Below, piece after piece: positions 24,601 to 38,400 of a stretch of DNA of 64,000 bases. A program made the translations under genes and the position numbers. The DNA lies in the NCBI RefSeq assembly GCF_901933205.1, contig NC_044578.1, forward strand, positions 14,098,501 to 14,162,500, read 5' to 3'. The notes beneath the pieces were generated by a model. The model was not told the DNA's origin. It saw only the letters and a program-made list of their open reading frames with translations, and did not search any database. Each line of letters opens with the position of its first letter. The first letter of the stretch is position 1. The stretch comes from Camarhynchus parvulus (lineage: Eukaryota; Chordata; Aves; Passeriformes; Thraupidae).

Positions 24601-27600
24601 AGCAAAGGCTCCTGGAGCCCATGGAGACAGAAACATGGGCCTGGGTGGGGGAAGGGGTTCAGGAGATCTCCCTCCTGCCTGCATCCCCTCGTGCTGGGAA
24701 GGACATGAATGCACATGGCAGCTTCTATCCAGTTCAGAGAAACTAATCAGAAAACAGATTTCTTTGCTTCTGTTGCCCAGAAAACTCACAATTTAAAAGT
24801 TTAGAACTTCCAACTCACATTTTCACTGCAAAAAATCAGCCATAAGCTCAGGGTTTCCTTTTCTTTTGGCAAAGTATTTTTCTCCAAAATCTTTAACTAA
24901 TACATGCAAGCATAACTATTTTTGTTATTTTTGGTATTCTGACCTTGCAAAAACTCAAGACTAAAATCCCTGCTCAACCATCTTTACTTCTTTTTGTGGC
25001 TCTCTGGTCTGTGAAATTGAAGGGTTGCTATAGGACCCAATACTGCTGGAATTTATTTGTTTAGAGAGAAGTGTGCTTTAATCTGTGCTTTGAAAAACAA
25101 AGCAGAACACACAAAAAATTACATGGAATGTGCAAAAAGATTATAAAGGAGAAAACAGGACACAACAATGTAGGTCAAATTTGGGACGTGATCCAATATT
25201 GTAAATTTGTGGGTACGAGCACAAATGTCTCCTCTTTAAAATCAGTAATTGTGTCTGAGAGGGGCTGATGTGTTTGTCAGCCAGCCTCTTGCTATAGGGA
25301 CAGTTTCCCATACAGCAGGGACTTTCCATCTAAACCACAAATGTCTTCACCCCACAGCTGCTGACGCTCACAGGGCTCCTTTCACAGAAAAGGGGCCACT
25401 GGCAGCAGTGGCACTGAGTTAAAACATGGGGGTGAGCAACTGCAAGTTCACCATTCACCAGCCTTTTACCCCTACAGGCACAAACCCTTCCATTTCTCAT
25501 TAAATTAACTCGTTTATACCTGTGGGAAAATGCCAGCCCAGCATCACAGAGTGCACTGCACAAGCCAATACACTAACATTCATAACAACTGATGTGTTAA
25601 CTGGGACTTGAATAGAGCCATTTAAGCATTAATAACACTTCCATCTCTGGAGATCAAGCCTTTTCACTTCTGTGCATTTTGACATCTTTTAGCAACTGAG
25701 CATATTGCCAACAGAAATCTAAGTAAAGCAAACACACCAAGCACTTGTTTGCATAAATACAAATGGAACCTGGGGATAAAATTAGTGCTACAGAACTGTG
25801 AGAGTCTTTAGCATAAGCAAAAGAATCTTAATATTTAGGGACAATATAGTAGATATATATTCTTACCAATTGCACATATGAAATGAAATAATGGGTGATA
25901 CAACAATGTTCCCAGGCCAGTATCCCACCACCTTCCACAGAAGCTCTAGCAGGAAAGCTAAAGAACCTGTCTAGAGAAGAAGCACATCCTCAGGAGATCA
26001 CATATCAAACCCCTAAAAAATTACTTGTGCTCAGAAACAACAATTCCTTATTTTCATATATCTCAGAACAAGTCAGGGAAACTAAAGGGATGGTAAGTGT
26101 GCTGACTTACTCCTGGCCTACAGATATGCATAATGTTGAGTTTGGTGTGGTTTTTTTGCTTGCCATAGCCATTTTAATGGGAGTTTTTGTTCATTTATTT
26201 TGGGGTTCTTTTAGAGAAGTCAGGCCATATCTAGGATTTCAATGAAATTAACATTTAAGTTACATACAGCTATTGCTCAGAACAGATTAACAAGTGATTT
26301 GTGCATTTCTTATTCTGCATGTTGACTTTCTTACAGGGCCATATATCAGAATCTGAAGTGCACAAATGGGATTTTAGTAAAGGCTAGCTCAGAAAAGAAA
26401 GCTGTGCCTAGCACAGTTGTCTGTGGTAAGTACAGCAGAGGGTGGTTTAAATGTTGGTTCACTTCAGCTCCCACAGGAGGAGATGCATGGATGCACGTAC
26501 AAGAAAATTCACAGCAGCATACCTGTGAGCTGCAAAGTAGCACTTCTAAGTGGGTTGGAAGAAAACAGATGCTTCTCCCTGCTGTAATGAAAAAACACTC
26601 TCAATGCTATAAAAATGTGTACAAAAGAAGCCAGGGACCAAATGGTACTTGAAAGATAAGCAGGATGTTTTGAATCATGGCTGAAAGCAAATGAGTCTAA
26701 ATTCCCTGTCTTCCAAAAGAACTTGTGGGTGGGGAGGAACTATCATGACCTAATTCCTCATTTCCAGATGGATTTATTTTTCCCTGATAGAAGCATGCCT
26801 AGTCACTGTGAAGTATAGCATTTAAGGGAGACTGTGTTTCACAAATATTTCTAGAAAAAAAATCATCTGTGTGACTCCATATAACAAGCAGAGGAAATAA
26901 TGCAGCTGCTGGCTCATGACAAATAAAAAAATCTTCTATAGTTATTAGCAAAATGTGACATCCAGGGTTATTTTTCAGACCTCCTACAGTTCACAATATG
27001 ATCTCACAAATCACTGTGCCAGCATGAGTGGGAGCAAGGGGGAAAATGGGATCACTTCCTTCAAGTGATTTAATTAGAATTATAGGGATAAATAACAGAA
27101 GGTCCCTGCCTTCTTCTTTTTAACATTTCTATATATTTTCTTTTTTTGGCTCTAGTGTTGCAAGCAGCCATTGCTTTGGGCAGGACCAAAGGCTGATCCT
27201 TCCCTGCATCTGCTTGGATGGTTACCTGTAGTCAGAACCATAGGGAAAAAGCATAAGAAATATGTCAAGCTTGAAAGGACCCTTCCTCTCTAATCTTCCA
27301 TTAACCAATAGCTTAGAATCTTTGTGCAGAGCTCACTCAAACTGTGAAAGAATCATATCAGAAGTATTGCTCCTATAGTTCACTGCTACTTGGGAGGGAG
27401 TTTTAAGGGGAAAATATATATAAATATGTATAAAGATCTGATCAGAGAAAGGCACCATCACAGGGCCGCAGTAATTATTGCAGTTCAAATACACACACAA
27501 GCTGTCATATGCACAAATACAGATGTATTTCACCAGTCTGCAGGAATTACTGAAAATAAAGGCTCACAAAAAACCTATACAGAAGGAAAAATAGTCATGG

Positions 27601-29210
27601 CAAAGCAGCCCCAAAGCACTGGAAGGATCGTGCTCTAGAGGCACTCAAGCTTTAGCAGTCTGGCTGCTGTCCCAGAGGGACTCATCACCCACACCACCTA
27701 GGTCAAACTGACAGCACAGATATCAGGGAAACTTCTCTCCCACGCACACAGCCATTAAACAATGATCAGTCTAGCTGCTTATCCAGAAAGATCCAAAAGA
27801 TCTCTCGTGTAAAATAAAACCTCATTGTTCCCAGCTTTTAATAACAGCTCTCTGAAAAGCATCTCTAATGATTGTGACCACACAGGCTTTATGGGAGAGC
27901 AAATCACAGAGGACAGACCATACATCTTTGCCCTGGGAAAAGCCATGGAGCGTTTCTTCCTGGACCCTATGATCAACTGGAAAAGTAACTTTGGTTTGGG
28001 AGCAGCTGGAGAGAGAAAAGGAGAATATCACAAAGGTTTTCAAACCATAATTGCTATGAAAATGTTGTCTTAGAAGGATCTGCTTGCTACTTCCTGCAAC
28101 ACAGCAGCTCTCAAATGCAGAAAGACCTCCAGCAGCACCAGGAACATGCAGAATCTCATAACTATCTGACTTAATGGTAACTCTTCCCTTTCCTTCCTCT
28201 GCCTCCCATGAGCTAATGTCCTGGGCTTTCTGTGAGTGTTCACCCTAAAGTCTGCCCCAGCAGAATGTTCTTATACAAATAGGAGCAGGCACATGCCAAG
28301 TTAACTGATACAGATATTTGGGGATATCAGTGCAAAAGGGAACAAAGGAACCCTGCAGAATTTGCCTTCGCCAACTGCCCTTCGTTCTTTTAATTATTTT
28401 TTTTTTTCTTACTGAAGTGTAAATAATGCTTTAATGGTTTCCTTGAGACAAATTATTCTGACAAATGTTTATGGAGTTAATAAGGAATTCCCTGCTCTGT
28501 GAGTAGGTAGATGTTTAGACAGTTTGATATTGGAAACATTACACAGCCTGTGCTGTAGCAGTTCATAGGAAAGTTTGATGCAACATCAGTTTCCTTTTCC
28601 ACTCATGTCACATTGCAATTTATAGCAGTAGACCATGAATGTAGCAGCTCCAAGGGAAGCATTCTGCAGCAACAAAGGGCATGGCACTGCAAATAGTACC
28701 ATTCTCCAAGCACCCGTTTGCAGGCTTTTGGGGTTTTTTTTCTTTTTCTTAATTAGACAACAGAAAGGATAGAGACCTCAAACCCTCCCACTGACTTGTA
28801 GCAGAAGGATTGGTAACATATCTCAGACCTTAACCCAGATGAGGAGTCCACTGGATGAAGTGCTGTAAAAAAATTAAGCCCTTCACCTTCACAGAAGTCA
28901 CATTTTCCTGCTTACCTGGAAATATCATGCACAGGTAGTTATTTTGCATCCTAAATCCCAAGCTCTGAAGGAGAGACCTAATGTTTTTTCCCCTGCTGCA
29001 GATGCTCAAGATCTTCATCGAAGCTCTCTTCAGTGCCTGATTCAACCAAGCAATACACTGGCCAGTACTGCTGGTAAATAGGAAAATTTTATTAAAACAA
29101 CCCCCACCCCCACCTGGACCCACAGTAACATGAAACAACATTTCCCCATTGTTTTTCCATCACCATTCAAACAGGAGGCCAAACAAGACTTTCATTTTGA
29201 AGTACCATTT
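21700..29210. other. Intergenic, no recognised gene
   Basis: Mostly AT-rich sequence with scattered short open frames. A 116-codon plus-strand frame at 25895-26245 has a hydrophobic, membrane-like segment near its C-terminus but no match I recognise. A minus-strand frame of 97 codons at 22215-22508 likewise looks like chance. No array, RNA gene or coding exon series is visible. Confidence 0.45.
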
Positions 29211-29214
29211 TATT

Positions 29215-30227
29215 TTCTATTAGGTTTGCATACAGAGCCTCAGCCTAGCTCAGACCAACTGTGCACTGCAGTAGCTGCAGGGATGCAGGGACAGGGGTGC
29301 CTTGCCTGCATGCTGGGCCCTGGCAAGGCCACCTGGGCTGGCTTTGCAGGGCAAGGTTTCCCTAGAGGCGTGGGGTGGGGAAACAGGGGTGGCTTTGGTG
29401 AGTGGACAGCAGAAACTTCCCTGTGCCTGCCAGAGCCAATGCCAGCTGGCTCCAAGACAGACGCACCCCTGTGCAAAGCTGAGTCCATCAGCAACACTAG
29501 CAGCAGATCTGGGATAATGTATCTAAGATGGATGGAAAAAACCTGTGCAAATGCAGCTGAAGAGGAGAGTGAGAATTTGTGAGAGAAACAACTGTGCTAA
29601 TACCAAGGTGGGCAGGAGGCACCAGAGCTGAGCTTCTCCTGCAGCCCTTGGAGGCCCATGGTGAGCAAAGGTCTACCTGCAGCCTATGGAGGATCCCATG
29701 CAGGAGAAGGGGAATGCCCAAAGGAGGCTGTGAGCACATGGAAAGGCCATGCTGGAGCAGGTTTGCTGGCTAGTGACTCCATGGGGGACCCATCCTATTG
29801 GAGAATTTGAGGAGAACTGTCTCCTGTGGGAGGGACCCCATAAAGGAGAGGGGAAGAGTTTGAGGAAACCTCATGATCAGGAGGAAGGAGTGGCAACAAC
29901 TGATGAACCAAGCACAATCCCTGTCTCCCTGCACCACTGTGGAATGGAGATAGAGAAAACCAGGAGTAAAGCTAAGCCCAAGAAAAAGAGAGGATGGGAG
30001 GAAAGTATTAAGATCTGGGTTTATGTCCCATTATCCTACCCTGATGTGATTGGTAATAACTTAATTTTTCTCCAAGTCAAGTCTATAATTGGTGATCAAT
30101 CTCTCCCTGTCCTTATCTTGACCCATGAGCCTTTTGTTATTTTTTCTCTCCCCTGTCCAGCTGAGGAGAGGAGTGATGGAGCAGCTTTGGTAGGCACCTG
30201 GTCTCCAGCCAGGCTCAACCCACCACA
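29215..30227 (+). mobile_element. Degenerate endogenous-retrovirus LTR-like element, songbird type
   Basis: This block of about 1 kb has the composition and landmarks of an avian LTR that I recall from songbird genomes. In order they are: a section around CTTCCCTGTGCCTGCC at about 29418; a section with repeated motifs built on CTGCAGCC, CATGGAGG and GAGCAGG at about 29640-29870; a T-rich stretch with GTAATAACTTAATTTTTCTC at about 30052; a CCTTATCTTGACCCATGAGCC segment; and an end in CAACCCACCACA at about 30216-30227. The right end, finishing in CA, suits an LTR terminus read on the plus strand. The left TG end is not clear, so the copy is probably truncated or eroded. No retroviral gag, pol or env coding sequence is seen beside it, so it is probably a solo LTR or fragment. 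Open frames inside it (29130-29582 and 29749-30282) are not genes. The family assignment is from memory and needs a repeat-library search. Confidence 0.6.
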
Positions 30228-30229
30228 CC

Positions 30230-31870
30230 ACCGCCTCTACAAAGCACCACTTTACATGCTTTTCAGAACACCAGAGCAGTGAAGTAGTATTTGCACAAAA
30301 AATTGCATTATAATAGCAAAAAATGTGTAAACATTTTTAGCGTTGCTCAAATACAGCATCTACCTCGAATACTGGGCACATCCCTACCAGATGGGATGGG
30401 ATGAGCATGTTATGGGAGAGCTCTCTGAACAGGGCCTTACTGTGCTTGCAAGATATGCTAAGGGCTGCTGTGAAGTCCCCCAGGGCATTCTGCAAATCCC
30501 CTGCTCAGCCTTTGAGCCAGGGGCTGGTTCTGTTTTGACCAACACAGTCCAGATATCCATATGCAAGTGGCACCAAAGGAAGGATTTGTCCAAACCGCAG
30601 CTGAGCTTTATCTTTCAGCTTCATAAAATATGTCCTTGGTGTTGGCTCTTCGTGCTGTTCTCTGATAATTCCAAGTGGCCAAAACTTCCAAAACTTTTCA
30701 AAGTGACCTCTGGTTGTGGTAACCTGCCTTGATGCTAGGGATCAGACTTTCCCTAGGAGACAACACAGGAAACTCCTCTTGAAGTTAAAATGGCAACAGG
30801 GAGTTCACTGCCATTGAAACCAGGCAGCATGAACCAGCCTTTCAGAGCACTGAGAAACTACAATCCAGTTTTTAATTTGAAAGTTTAAATAGAAGAAGTT
30901 TACCATAGAGCTCTGCGTTGCTGGACCCTGTTAGAGCGTAGTCCATGAGTCAAACTCCAGCTGTTTTGGCTGCGGCTGCATCAGCACTAGATTTGATCAG
31001 TCACAATGCTGAAAGCTCTCCATGGCTTGCTGCTTCATGGCCCCTTCCTCAAGTACCTGTTTCAGTAAGATTTGTTTGCAAATCAGAGGTTAAATGGGGT
31101 CCAGACAAGGCCTGGCAATCAATGCATACTGTACTATGGTAGGAGCTTAAATTGATTTCAGGCTTTTTTCGCCTGTAAATTAATTTCTATTTTAAATAGC
31201 TTGATTGAGTGTGGACATATGGGCATTTAAACTTCCCTTCAAAGTTCCCTTGTAAACCAGAGTTTTGGATCTCATTTCTCTCAGTGGCACAGCAGGTAAA
31301 GAGGAGTGAGCACACCCAGTTGATGTTGTCTAGGGAAGTAAAAAATGAGCACATTAGAGCTCATTAGAGCACAGCCTCACTGCTTTTCTGTTAATCCACC
31401 TTCAATGCCTGCCCACACAGCAGCAGCAGAGAGTGCACTGTCTTTGCCTGCAGCACTCACCCCACTGTGGAAGAAATAATGGCTTTTGTGCTTTCTGTAC
31501 TCTCAGATCCTGACAGTCCATGGTCAGACACTCACACCCACTGATGCCTGATCTGGCTCTCCCATCACAGCCAGGTTTCTGGCATAGCTTTAATAAACTA
31601 TCAAACTACCTACTTTGAAAGCAAGATAAGGAGGAGGAAGAGAAGAGGTAAGCATGAACTATTTCATGAAATTCACAAACCAAGACAACAGGTCACAATT
31701 CTCTCCAACCAGGCCGGCAATCCTCCTCAAGATGCACAGAAACTACTCAAAACATAAATACTCAATGAATGCCAAACCTGCACAGTCAGGCAAGTTTCTT
31801 CTCTCTATAGGAGCTTAAGGAGGGTGTCCTTACATTGCTTACACTTTGTTTCCATGCACAAGAAGTCTCT
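30230..31870. other. Intergenic flank downstream of LPAR3
   Basis: Only short open frames are present, the longest 129 codons at 30343-30732 on the plus strand, and none is recognised. The right edge abuts the probable LPAR3 poly(A) signal. The LPAR3 3'UTR could extend into this stretch if a more distal signal is used. Confidence 0.45.
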
Positions 31871-31878
31871 GAGAGGTA

Positions 31879-31884
31879 TTTATT
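31879..31884 (-). terminator. LPAR3: Candidate LPAR3 polyadenylation signal
   Basis: The plus strand reads TTTATT, giving AATAAA on the minus strand about 245 bases after the LPAR3 stop codon. It is the first canonical hexamer I found downstream of the stop. Use of this site is an inference; longer 3'UTRs ending further left are possible. Confidence 0.5.
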
Positions 31885-32128
31885 CCATTCACATGAAAAA
31901 ACAATTTCATGTACTTGAAAGACAAAAAGGATGGCAGTACAGAAAGTTTTCTTCATTACAAAGTGTTTTTCCATCAGGCAATTATTTATAAGAACTTTTG
32001 TTAACACTGGAGTTGAGGTTCTGGAACAAAGTGGATATATTGTTTACTAGCTTTGCCAGTCGATCTCCTCTTACAAAACCTCTCCCTTCCCCCTCTCCTT
32101 TTCCAGCCAAGTCAGTCCCTTGCATAGC

Positions 32129-32478
32129 TCAGGAGTTTCCTTTGTCACCAAGATCTCCTTTTCCACAAATTGTCCCTTGAATAATGCCATCTTCAATGTA
32201 GTGGCCCGAGATATCCGTGCTCCTGCAGAGAACTGTCGAGGGGATCCGGGATGATCGTCTCTCCTGGCTCCTATCCTCAGAGGAGCAGCAAATCATCCTT
32301 TTCATGGTAGCCCACATCTCATCATCTTTGTATGAATAAATTATTGGATTCATGACAGAGTTCAACAGGGCCAAGAGAAGAAACCACCTTTTAACATGCT
32401 GAATCCCACAGTCAGTACAGTTCAGTCCATCGAGCAACAAGACAACCAGGCCAGGGGTCCAGCAGACAACAAAGGCAC
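32129..32478 (-). CDS. LPAR3: LPAR3 last coding exon (residues 246-361)
   Basis: The acceptor TATTTCTAG|GTGCC at 32479-32480 opens the exon, completing Gly246. It encodes the rest of TM6 with CWTP, an extracellular loop with two cysteines (266 and 269), TM7 with NPIIYSY, and a cytoplasmic tail with ICC and serine-rich RRSSRIPSTVL. The tail ends in a lineage-specific stretch after YIEDGIIQG, about eight residues longer than in the human protein. The stop codon is at 32131-32129. Confidence 0.96.
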
Positions 32479-35400
32479 CTAGAAATATAGGAGACAATAA
32501 AAAGAAAACCAAATCTGACTTCAAACGTCTAGGGTTTTTGGAGTGTTTAATATCTTACAAGATTATTGCTTTTGTCAAAATTCTACACAAAAATGAGAAG
32601 AGCAGGAGAGGACAAAATTCTAATGACAGTAGCAAGGTTATATCTGCTACAGCTTTTCTGCCAAGCCCGAAGCAGGAGGCAGGGCAGCTCTCAGAAGACT
32701 GCAGGGAGCAAGAATCTGAGCTGCTGACAGCATCAACTCAAACACACATGGAAAAGGTCATCACAACAATGATTTATCCATGCTGATAAATAAACAAGAG
32801 CCCTGGAGCATTTAAAAGCAGAGAACTGGCACTGGAACACATTTCATCTCTTTCATGTACTGGAGGAGAAGATATCAAGTGGTTCACTTCCACCACTGCC
32901 ATAATATGATCTAAAGAGACAAGTCTCCTGCCACCCCACAGCTGACTCTGCAGTGCCAAATAATAAGACAGGTGTCACACAATTTCCACATGTCCTGGCT
33001 GGGAAACCCATAGCTAGTGTAGGATGTGCCACTCCCTAGAACACACAAGCACTGTGGGCTCCCCTGTCAGAGCTGAGCCCACCTCCTTCCACTGCTCCCT
33101 CCCAGGCTCTGCATGCTCACACACAGAAATTCAGCTGCAGGCAAAAAATTTAGTTGCACAGGAAAAGAGAGGAGGAACAAATAGATGAATTGGTGAAGGT
33201 GAAGCGAAGGGAAATGAAGGGGTGGGGAAAAAAACCAAAAGCAAAACAGAAAAAGTATGAGGAAGTAAGTGCTTAGTGGTGGGGGAAGAGAAAACTCTGC
33301 GAGAGGCAAAAAAAAAATTAAAGGGAGAATGAGGTGGAAGAGATCTTAGACTGAGCACAGCGCAAAGAAAGCATTAAAACCACAGCTTAGAGGGCAGTTC
33401 AACATTGCATTTGCACCTCCCCGTGTTCCTGCACACCCGCACCGTGAGTGAGGGGGAGCAGGGGTAGCATTGCTACCAAATGCAGCCTCAGCCACCAGCT
33501 GGAGAGGGGCCCTGCACTGCCCCATCTGCCCCTTGGTCTCCCCCCTGCACTGCACCCCGTGATCCCTTGCCCAGAGCCCAGGGAAGGAGTAGCCATCTGC
33601 ATGATAATACTAACTTAGCACAAGCCACAATTGCTGTCTGACATACAGAAATAGAAAATTACAACTCTGCCCAGCAGTCACAGTTTGAACAATGTACCAA
33701 GGAAATTCCAACCACTTATCACAACAGTTTCCCCATTTTGGAGCTTAGAAAAAAAATAATTCAACAAATAATAGCATCTATATGCCTAAAAGCTCTCTGG
33801 GGATGTGGATATCTGTTCAACAATTTTGGTAGAAGCAAGTCCACCTCATCTTTTCAGAGCTGCTGATATTCCCATCTCCAAGCTGTGGAAGCCAGCAGAG
33901 GGAGGGAGCCTGGCAGTGCCCAGGAGCAGCCAGGCAGCCACCAGCAGTGCTGCACACACGGGCTGGGGTCAGCAGCACCGACACATCAAGGACTGGGGTG
34001 GGTATTGCCCATATGACAGGCAGGCCATAATGGGATGTTAAGGGGATTTGTGTGATTTACAAAGAACTAGGGTTGCTGAAAAATGTATCAGGACAAGATG
34101 TTGTGGATCCTGCTGCAACCTTTTGCTCCTGGACTACAGACAAAATTCAGCTGATTTACTCTGTTCTAGGCAATGCTGAATAGAAAGGCAAGAGACCACT
34201 TTCTTCAGAAACTGCATTTTCTACTCTGCTGTACCAAGATTTTTGTGATGCTAAGTGCTAATTTCATGGTGTTAGTTTTGAGATACTGGTCAACATCAGT
34301 AACATTCCTCCATTGCCCACTGGCATTGGGAGCTGCATGCTGCCACCACAACACTTGTTTTCCCTGGTCAGTCTCTGTACTACACACTGGTTTGGCTCCT
34401 GACTGCTGAGTAAGCAGTTGTGAGCAGGGCACCAGCTCTCTCTTATCATCTACAATGGACAAAACACGGCACAGAATTGCTGTCCTGGGGTTCACCAGCA
34501 AATCCCATCAGTTTTAACAAGTGCTGTAACCCAACCGCCCAGACAATACTGTGCCTGGTTAAGTGTCTCAGCAAGTGTTCAGACACAGAGCTTCCACTAA
34601 CAAGGGTCACTGGCAAAGCTGCCAATCCACCAGCTCCATGCAGAAACTGAGATGGTAACAAACCTTCCTTAGAACAGACACTGAAAGCATTTTGACTGCT
34701 TGTACCATAAAGAGTGCAAGGTGCAACCATGCTTGTAGGGAAACCAGCAGGAGGGGAAGGAGACCCCAAAAGGCACATTTAACAAAAGACACAGAAATCT
34801 CTCCTTCAAACAGAACCCAAGATTGCAGGCAGGACTAGTCACAAACTCATAGGATGTATCCCTGTCTATCTAAACAAGCAAAACCCTAAAAAGTTTCAAA
34901 AGTAAGGGAAGATAAAAGGCACCTGCAGGCATGTCTCCACACATTTCCCATGACCAAAAACAAGGACAGGGCAAAGCAGTGTCCGAGTTATTGGATAATG
35001 CTTTCTTGGAGCTGCTGCTTTGACTCTATCAAAAACACATTTTGCTCTTAGCACCACAGAGATGAAAGTGAGGCACGTCTCAGACTCGCAGCCTTGCTCA
35101 GATTTTGTTATTTTTACCACCAGGCTTTCAGAGGGAGCCATGGTTAAGCATAAAAATATACCTTAGTCTCAGCCCTTCGGCAATTTTCTTGTTTGCAGAA
35201 TATTTATCCCATAGGAGCTCCCCTCCCTGACAAAGTGACACACTCCAAAAATAATTTAACTTCTGGGACTCATTAAAATTCACAAAAGTGACATGAAATA
35301 CAGCCTGACTCCACATAGATTAGAACAACTTGGAGTCTCTTCACCAGATTATGGGAGATCACAATGCCTCAAGGTTACTTTGAGGACTTTCCATTAGATT

Positions 35401-38400
35401 TAACCATGGAATTTCTTGTAGATTACATCATCTCTGTTTAAAAATTAATTCCTGTGGGTCTGGAAGCACTACTGGTCCTTCAACAGCATCATTTCATAAA
35501 CTCCTGCACATCAAGGCTGTCCCTGAGCATGCCAACACTGAGAGAAAGAAAAAGTGCAGTAGGTTCCAGATGCCAATGCCACATGTGTGACCAAGTTAAA
35601 ACAGTAAGTTACTAATTAAACTATAAATTCACTGAAACTGAAAATCATCCCCTGCAAAGCTTCTATTTCAGCAGGAATCTCACTGCCAGGTTCAGAGGAG
35701 CTACCACATACACAACCACCTGAAAATCACATACCCACACATGTGCAGCCACTCTTCCTCAAAGCTGCAGTCACAGGCTGAGCCGGGATTGTGCCACAAG
35801 GTCAGCCCAAGGGGATTTTATCCCCTTTTTCCTGGTTTCACATCTTCCAGTTTCAACGAGATAACACCCTGTGTTTCAGCATGCCAAGGGGAAAGCCTTA
35901 CTCCTATGCCTTGATGGACTGTTTTAGGGGTTATGGCAGGAATATGCAGATGACAGAGACCGGACTCCCAGCCTCTGGAAGGGACCCTCGAAGCCTAAGG
36001 GATGGTGCAAAAAGCCACCACAAGCTGTGGTCACCAGGAATCCATGAAATGACACTAAAATCTCAATTCCCCCAAGTCTCAGCTGTGAGGCCACAGGAGG
36101 GGGGCACCCAGAGAGGACAGGGATGTTTTGCTGGAAGGGCAGCCAGGCACAGCCCAGCCTTCCCAAGGAGGGAGCAGGAGGAAGCTGGGAGGAGCAGCAT
36201 GCCAGCAGTACCCAACTACACACAGCCTCCTTCCACAGAGCAGCAGGATTTGGTCCTGAATCTCCCATGAAAGGAACAGAGCACATGTGGTAGCAAGAAT
36301 ATTGGAGATTATTATGCATTATCCAGCACAGCATCTCGGAATGGCCTTTTAGTTAAGATGGTATCAGCTGTGTACTCCAAAGCATTTTTGGATATTTCAG
36401 AAAAAAAACATTTAAAATAACTCCTTTGGACAAAACCCACGCGCTGCATGTAGCTCTAGGCTCTTGCATCAGTGGTTATAAGCAGAATTTTGGAAGAATC
36501 ACTTTGGTCACTTGGTGACCAAGTGATCCAATTACTCCTGCTAATTTGAAAGTCCAGAAAACAAGCTATTTGTTTTTTAATGCATTTTTCATACAGTGCT
36601 TGAATGACTAGGCCAGGAGAGCACATTTCAAACTGTTAAAAAAAATAAGTTCTCATTCTTGGAAATAAATGGTTATAAAAAGCCCCTCAGAGTCAAAATT
36701 TGGAGAACTGATATGAAGGAACATGCCAAGATACATTTCCTCTGACCTATGAGCTTGAAGTAGACTGTACACCCAGCAACACCAGCACTAATTTAACTTC
36801 TTTGGAAGCAGGCTCTGTTTCAGTTTTGTTTCTGACTGACAAAGTAAATATACAAAATTAGGATCTCTAAAGCAGCACTCAGGCTAAGTTAAATTTGCCT
36901 AGTCCAGCACACAATAACATTAAATTTTCTGCCTGAATTATAGCTCAATTTCATGGCTGAAAAGCCATATGCTCTGAGTTAGGGGAAGCTAATGCTGAGC
37001 TTCAGATTAACCCATAGTCCTAAGGCCCCACTCCCTAGGAAATGAAATACCAAGGACATTGAGGGATGAGGGAATGGCAGCCACCACCCCTGTCCCTCCA
37101 ACTCCCACATCGGGTGGAGGGTGCAGTCCTGCCTTCAACAGAAATGCTCAGAGAACTGCTTTTAAAAAGTGCTCTGTTTTCTGTCTCTTCCCAATGCAGC
37201 AGTGAACTACAGTCTACTCATCCCTATGCATTAGGGCAGGATCATATTTGGAGCAATTCAGAGTTTTTGTGCAGGGATTTTCTCCTTCCAGGTGGATGGT
37301 TTAGGTTTCATTGCACAGGAGCTCAGGTGGGGCAAAAGATCAAATCTTGCTCCTGCAAGTCAAGGGCAGAGGGATAGGAACAGCCACCAAATTGACTCTC
37401 AGAGAAGAACAGTTGAGGGATGGTTTAGAAGGAAAAGGCTTTGGCAGTAGACAAGCCAACTCCAGAAGACACAGAAGTATAAGTGAGAACCTTGTACATG
37501 CTTGAACTACCAGTCCACTTTCTTTTACAAGGTCAGGCACTGTGAAGTTTAATGGATTTCAGCTTCTGAAGCTCTTTACGACAGCATTGGTAGACAAAGG
37601 TGTTATGCAGCACAGCAATATTATTTTGGAAAAAAAAAAACAATAAAATCAGATACCAGACTGTGCAAACAGCATCCAAAAACTGCAAGGGAAAGAAAGT
37701 GTCCTCAGCTTGAGCTTCCTACCCTGGCAAGTCCTACCTCCATGAAAAATTACACTTTTCTCTCAGAACTCTCTAATACTACCATGCTGCAGTATGACAC
37801 ACCTGTGTCCCAGGTATACATGACCACCAGCTTTCCCAAAAGCTCCAGCTCTGCTGCACTGGCTCATCCAACCTCAGAACAGCTGTTAGAGCAGTGAAGC
37901 CATATTTGTGGGTTAGAGTCCACCAGCACCTGAGCCCAGCTTCACAAATGTCTCAGTGTATCCCCAGTTCCATCTGGAGCCCTGCTGGCATGATATTTGT
38001 TTTCCAGGACATATATTGTTCAGATTCAAGTAATTCTGGAGAAAATTTACTGCTACAGCTGATATTTGTTCTAAGGATCAGTCACCTGATCTGTTCATCT
38101 CTAATTTAATGCGCACTACATCACAATTCCCTGATGAAGTGATCTGAGTTGCTCAAGTATCAACAGTGCCTTTAGGCTAGAACCCAGGGCAAATCTCATG
38201 TTATGATTTAGAGATCTAAGGCTAGACTGTACCATCATTATCTAAAAGTACTTTGCACCATGCAATATCCACAGAATGAAGGTGAATCCTTCCCTTGAAA
38301 AGCAAACCTCTATCAAAGTCACAGACCCACAAGCCATTCTCTCCTTTTCCCAGGGAAGGTGCATTTCCAGGGGGAAGAAGTTTCTATGCCCAGGAAACAG

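Noticed and set aside
29130..30282. Two plus-strand open frames of 150 and 177 codons
   Set aside because: They lie inside the LTR-like element and do not correspond to any retroviral or cellular protein I recognise.
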